Positions 59,850-64,000 of a stretch of DNA of 64,000 nucleotides are shown piece by piece. The stretch's first letter is position 1; each line of letters starts with the position of its first letter. The notes under the pieces were generated by a model, which saw only the letters and a list, made by a program, of their open reading frames with translations, did no database searches and had not been told where the DNA came from. Position numbers and translations under genes: made by a program. Origin of the DNA: Ancylostoma caninum. Its lineage: Eukaryota > Nematoda > Chromadorea > Rhabditida > Ancylostomatidae. The stretch covers positions 2,356,001 to 2,420,000 of the forward strand of contig JBAJFG010000643.1 of the NCBI GenBank assembly GCA_037903475.1, written 5' to 3'.

Positions 59850-60185
59850 TAGATGGCCCCGGTGCAAAAGTGCGTCGAGTTCAATGCAGCGCTGCATTTT
59901 GCAGCCGGCAGCAGCAGCAGCGGCAGCAGAAAGACGATGGGTTTACGTGCACGCAAAGTGCACGTCGCGGCGCTCCCGCGGCGATCGATGCGGTCGCGAC
60001 GCGCGGCCGCCGCGAACGCTCGCTTCGGCTGGCGGCTCGCCCCGTTGGCAGCCATCCACAGTGCGTGTCGCCGTCGTTGTCGTGTGCATTCCGAGCTGCT
60101 GTCGGTGCTTCACCGTTCGCGAGAAGCTTTATGCGAGCCGCCTTGCTTACTGCGCTGCTTTCAGTGGCCGTGTGCATAAGGATGC
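59850..60185. other. GC-rich island upstream of the F-box gene
   Basis: CpG-dense sequence (GCGGCAGCAG, CGGTCGCGACGCGCGGCCGC) is open in several frames on both strands, so no frame is favoured. It lies about 1.3 kb before the F-box start and could be a promoter or first untranslated exon; that is speculation. Confidence 0.35.
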
Positions 60186-61434
60186 GCGTTTTTTAAACGT
60201 TGTGTAAACACGCGAAACATGTGCCTGAGATGCGAGCAGCGATTCCGTTCGCATTATACTTTGGACCGTGCACTCTCTGTTCGCGTTCACTTTTCGCGTC
60301 GGAATTTGTGCTGGTTTTTAATGTAGTCGCTGTCAAATTTTCATGATAATGACCTTGTCTAGAACCACTTGCTTCTCTAGACACTAGTCAGTCAGTGTCT
60401 ATTGTACTAATTCACTATATTAATGGTGGAATGAAACGAGAACTAGGGAACGAAGGCATTCTTCATTCTGGAAAGCAGTGAGTAAAGGTTCTTTTTCTGA
60501 ATGCTTCTTCTCTCTCTACTTTCACTTTCTACATTTCTGAATCTCTTCGTGTTGACTTTCTTGGAAATGAAAAGAGCAAGTAATTTCGTAGGTAATTTGA
60601 AAGGTTCCTACTGTTTAGATTCAGAGGTGGTATTGTGCGAAATTTGAAAATTCAATCCGTTGTTATGTTATAGGACCTAATAGTTCTCGTACGCTGGTCC
60701 TCTCTTAGTATTACCCAACAGGTTTTGGTTTTTTTTTTGTTCGAATTTGAACGGAGGATCTGGTGCGACTTGCGGTTTCCAAGAAAATTTGGCATTCTCG
60801 AGACGATATTCGGCTAGCAGTTTGTCTGGAGACACCAGGGTTAGTCTTTATGTAAATAATGATCATCGATATGTCTATTAAAAGCGATTGATATCGGATA
60901 GAACACTGTTCCGAAGCTATCTTTAGACCTTTACGTTGATGGTCATTCTCAAAAGTTTGCCTTTGTCAGTCTACATCAATAGAAGGATCATATACTTTCC
61001 CGAAGCTGGTTATTGTTTTTGAGGCTGGTGTGTTTTGTGGCCGACCATGTGACTATGGCCGATTGTGCGCCTTCATAGCGTGTTTCTTGCCGTCAAGCGA
61101 TCCTTATTGAATCGCAGGATTATTGGTTCGAGTCGTGTTGTTCTCCTGCATACATATGGGCATTTAAAATGCACGATCCTCATCGCGACCGTGCAGATGA
61201 CAGAGGAAATGTTCGGGACTAGAACTTTGATGTCAATGTTAAACTTTCGAGGATTTTAAAGATTACTCCGTTTCCCGCGTCTCTTGCGCATTGTTTGCCT
61301 TCTTGTCGTTCTTGTTTGACCGCGTACTACGTAAAAATCGTCGCGCTGCTGATGCTCACATGCTCTTTATTAATCTTTATTATCTTTGCAGACGTTGTTT
61401 CTTATGTGAAGCTTCGGCGTCTTTCCGAATAACA

Positions 61435-64000
61435 ATGAGTTTTCTTAATCTTCGTGCTCTACGGGCTCCGAAAGTTACAACGATTAACGATCTTTCTGAC
61501 GAGGCTTTAGTGAAGGTCTTCCAAAGGTGAGTGTTTTTAAAATTCTTTTCCATTGTTTTTTCGTTGTTATTGCCTTTTTACCAAAGTTTTTTCGTCCTCC
61601 AAGAGGAAAAGTATCATGCTTTTGTGACACATCTCTTAGTTTAATAAAACCTACTAGTCGTGAAAGTTATTCATTCCTTACTGTGAGTTTCTATTTCAAC
61701 GTTGCAAGCCATAGTGCTTGTCTAAAGATTCCGCTGAAATTTTTCCTTTGTTTGCTGAGAGCTCTCCTATTCTATTCTAAATTAGTGCTTTCGACACTTT
61801 ATTAACATTGGATATTAACATATGGATTCCATCACAAATTTAGTTTTTTTTATTTGAAAATCAAATCACATGGAAAAGGATTCTGTACAATTTCTGTCAC
61901 ATGATGATTTTCTTACTTATTAGTGTTTGTAACATCTTTCAAGAAAAATGCAGCTGAACAATTATTTTGTCTGTTGTTCATCTTCTCATAGGGTATTAAT
62001 CTGGAGATGGTGGATGTTAAATGCAGCATGCGGTACTATTTCGTATTTGTTAAGACTCCTATTCAGATGCGATGATGTGACCGTACTGCGTTGTTCTGCT
62101 GTTTGTCGTCATTGGCGAGCACTGATTTTTACTGAAGAACGAAATCCACACTCTCATATTCGAAGGGCTCGTGATACAGTTGGAATTTTCGTCGTTGATC
62201 GACGACGGTGAGTATAACTTCTTGTTGTGCTGTTGCTCTCTAAATCCCACTTGTAGCCGTAACGTTCGTTTGTAGAGCTATCCTGGAAAAATTCTGCCCT
62301 GGTTCCGAGCCTCCTAAACTAACAGCCACCAGGACCGAGCTTTCGTTGATTATAACGCCGTCAATTCGTCCGCCGAGAATCTCACGAAGCTCTTACAACA
62401 ACGAGGTTGGGTTTCTAGATATATGCCTAAAGACGTTAGTGTGTTGTAGTTATCCTTGTAGTGACAGCTCTTAGCTCTTCGTTCCTGGCCTTTCCTACCT
62501 CAGTTGTGCACCAAGAACTTCATTCAATATAACAAGTCGTTTGCTGAAAATTTCAGTTTATCTCTACCTTCTTTAAATAGGCGCGTATTTCGATTTACGA
62601 ATGGCTTTGTAAGTTTTCATTTCATCCGCTCAAGTCAAACTCCCATCTTCCTGTCCTGCACATTGCTCCCCAAACCTTCGTTTCAGAGAGGGGCCATCAT
62701 TTTGTAGCTAGTTCAGATGACAGCCTCCCGTTTTTACTGTTTCCGTTACACGTAAGACATCACATTTTCTTGTATAGTTATTGCTACAGCTGTTGTTTGA
62801 TCAACTGTTAGTTCATTGCTTTTCGAGACAGCTTCTATCCTTACTGTTTCCAAGAGTGATGCGACTCTTATTGCGACTCGCTCGCAAAGATAAATGGGCT
62901 CAAGTCAATCATTCGCAAGTCATCAAGACTGAGGAGGTATATCTTATAAGAAAAGAATGTGCCCGCTTCCGGTGCCCTTCGCTTTCCGTCTTTCTTCATT
63001 GCTGTGTTACACTATAGCTGTGCAGAGTGTCAAAAAAGAGCATTCCTCTTGATCCGTTCAATTACTGATTTCTTTAACGAAGTGAATGAATGTTAGTAAC
63101 AAGTTAATGCTGCTGTGATTCTAGGAAAGTGTTTTTTTTTGTTCCACTGGGGGAGCTAGTTATCTCCGAGGATTGAATGACTGATGTTCTTTTTTTTTTC
63201 TTTTCCAAGTGGCATAATTGTGTTTCTTGTGTCATTATGATGCTCTTTGTGGTCCTATAGGATATTGCAGTTTTTTGGCGGTAAAATGTACTGTGATCAT
63301 ACTTTTAGGTCCCGAAGGAACCACCACTCCCACCAGAAACCACCACAGTGTTCATGGAAGACCAGTTTGTGGATAAGACACAATCCACCTGGGCCTTCAC
63401 ATTTGATTTTTCTGACTGGGTCAAAACTCACCATGTAGTAGAGGTGAGTTTTCCACAAATCCTGTGGCTTTTTTTATTAATTTCAAAATCTTAGAAGTTT
63501 CAAAATCTGGAAGCTAATATATTATGCCGCTAATGAGATCGGTGTGGTTTTCAGGTGTGTCTACAGAATTTCTGTTCATTTTTGGATCGTGAACATACAA
63601 GGATGGAATTGTCTGGCGGTAATGGACATTCTGATGGCAGTAACCATGGGCCTTCAACGAATACTGCCATGGTATGCTGTTTTTCCAATTACTGTGTAGT
63701 TTAGTAGAGTAACTTAGTTACATGTACTATTAGCGTTAGGGTATTGTACTTGATTGGAAACTCACAGGTAAGAATATCGGAAATGCCTAGCATTTTTCAT
63801 GAATTGGCGATCTGCTCGCAACTCTAACATATATAACAGTGTATTTAACTTACCAAATTGACAATAGGAGTGAATTTTCCTTGATCTTTTTTGCCATGAC
63901 CTTTCTCACTTCTGAACTACGCATTTTATTCTCATGGAAAAGTAGTTTGAGATCTTTCAGGGGTTATTTGTGTGCAGCTTCACGATAACGGAATCGTTGT
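61435..64000 (+). CDS. F-box domain protein, 3' end beyond window
   Basis: Exons 61435-61526, 62067-62207, 62276-62405, 62581-62751, 62790-62936, 63309-63443 and 63555-63671 join with consistent phases into 311 codons. A further exon begins near 63961 or 63978 and runs off the end. Residues about 16-60 form an F-box: INDLSDEALVKVFQ, then across the first intron RCDDVTVLRCSAVCRHWRAL. F-box proteins bind Skp1 and bring substrates to SCF ubiquitin ligases. Downstream are a basic/Pro segment (IITPSIRPPRISRSS), a Leu-rich helix (LLFDQLLVHCFSRQLLSLLF), FTFDFSDWVKTHHVVE and a Gly/Ser/Asn-rich stretch. No WD40 or LRR repeats are seen yet, so the substrate-binding class is unknown. The acceptor TTTGCAG at 61390, 45 bp before the ATG, could be a trans-splice site. 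The exon 3 donor (GAG|GTTGGG) is weak. Confidence 0.8.

Noticed and set aside
59735..60207. Five overlapping 98-108-codon frames on both strands
   Set aside because: GC-rich island with few stop codons in any frame; no splice or homology support for one of them.

Overview
This window looks like nuclear DNA of a nematode, most likely a clade V (strongylid or hookworm-like) species. The evidence is a calcineurin B subunit that looks very close to the Caenorhabditis protein, nematode-expanded protein families (DUF229 and GT92), many short introns of 55-80 nt with T-rich ...TTTCAG acceptors, a nematode-type RTE retrotransposon, a very high load of foldback (MITE-like) repeats, and short interstitial TTAGGC repeats. 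The species is an inference. All gene models were spliced by eye from reading frame, intron phase and splice dinucleotides.

Left third (1-24 kb). A 5'-incomplete GT92 (DUF23) glycosyltransferase on + (3853-6519) lies tail-to-tail with a complete 17-exon DUF229 alkaline-phosphatase/sulfatase-like gene on - (7009-15362; 690 codons, all intron phases consistent). A repeat-filled interval (15.4-20.2 kb) follows, then a complete 8-exon calcineurin B gene, cnb-1, on - (20262-23888; 171 residues). Its first coding exon is only the ATG. Its first intron carries an 868-bp foldback element with tRNA-like segments.

Middle (24-34 kb). This part holds one good orphan exon on - (28159-28357), a diverged foldback element (26.3-27.1 kb), an almost perfect 78-bp palindrome, and an RTE-clade retrotransposon. 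The RTE has the exact architecture of a twin-primed insertion: the 3' end is in sense on -, the endonuclease/reverse-transcriptase part is inverted, and an 11-bp direct repeat flanks it.

Right half (34-61 kb). This is mostly repeats: two non-autonomous Helitrons (one containing a nested MITE), three-copy and four-copy foldback families, two ATTCG palindromic arrays, and several near-perfect palindromes. A few isolated coding-looking exons are scattered among them and could not be joined into a gene. From 61435 to the window end an F-box protein gene on + begins and runs off the edge (311 codons seen).

The four real genes are unrelated in function (Golgi glycosylation, a secreted or membrane hydrolase-like protein, calcium signalling, ubiquitin ligase adaptor), and I see no operon. 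No CRISPR, rRNA or convincing functional tRNA is present.
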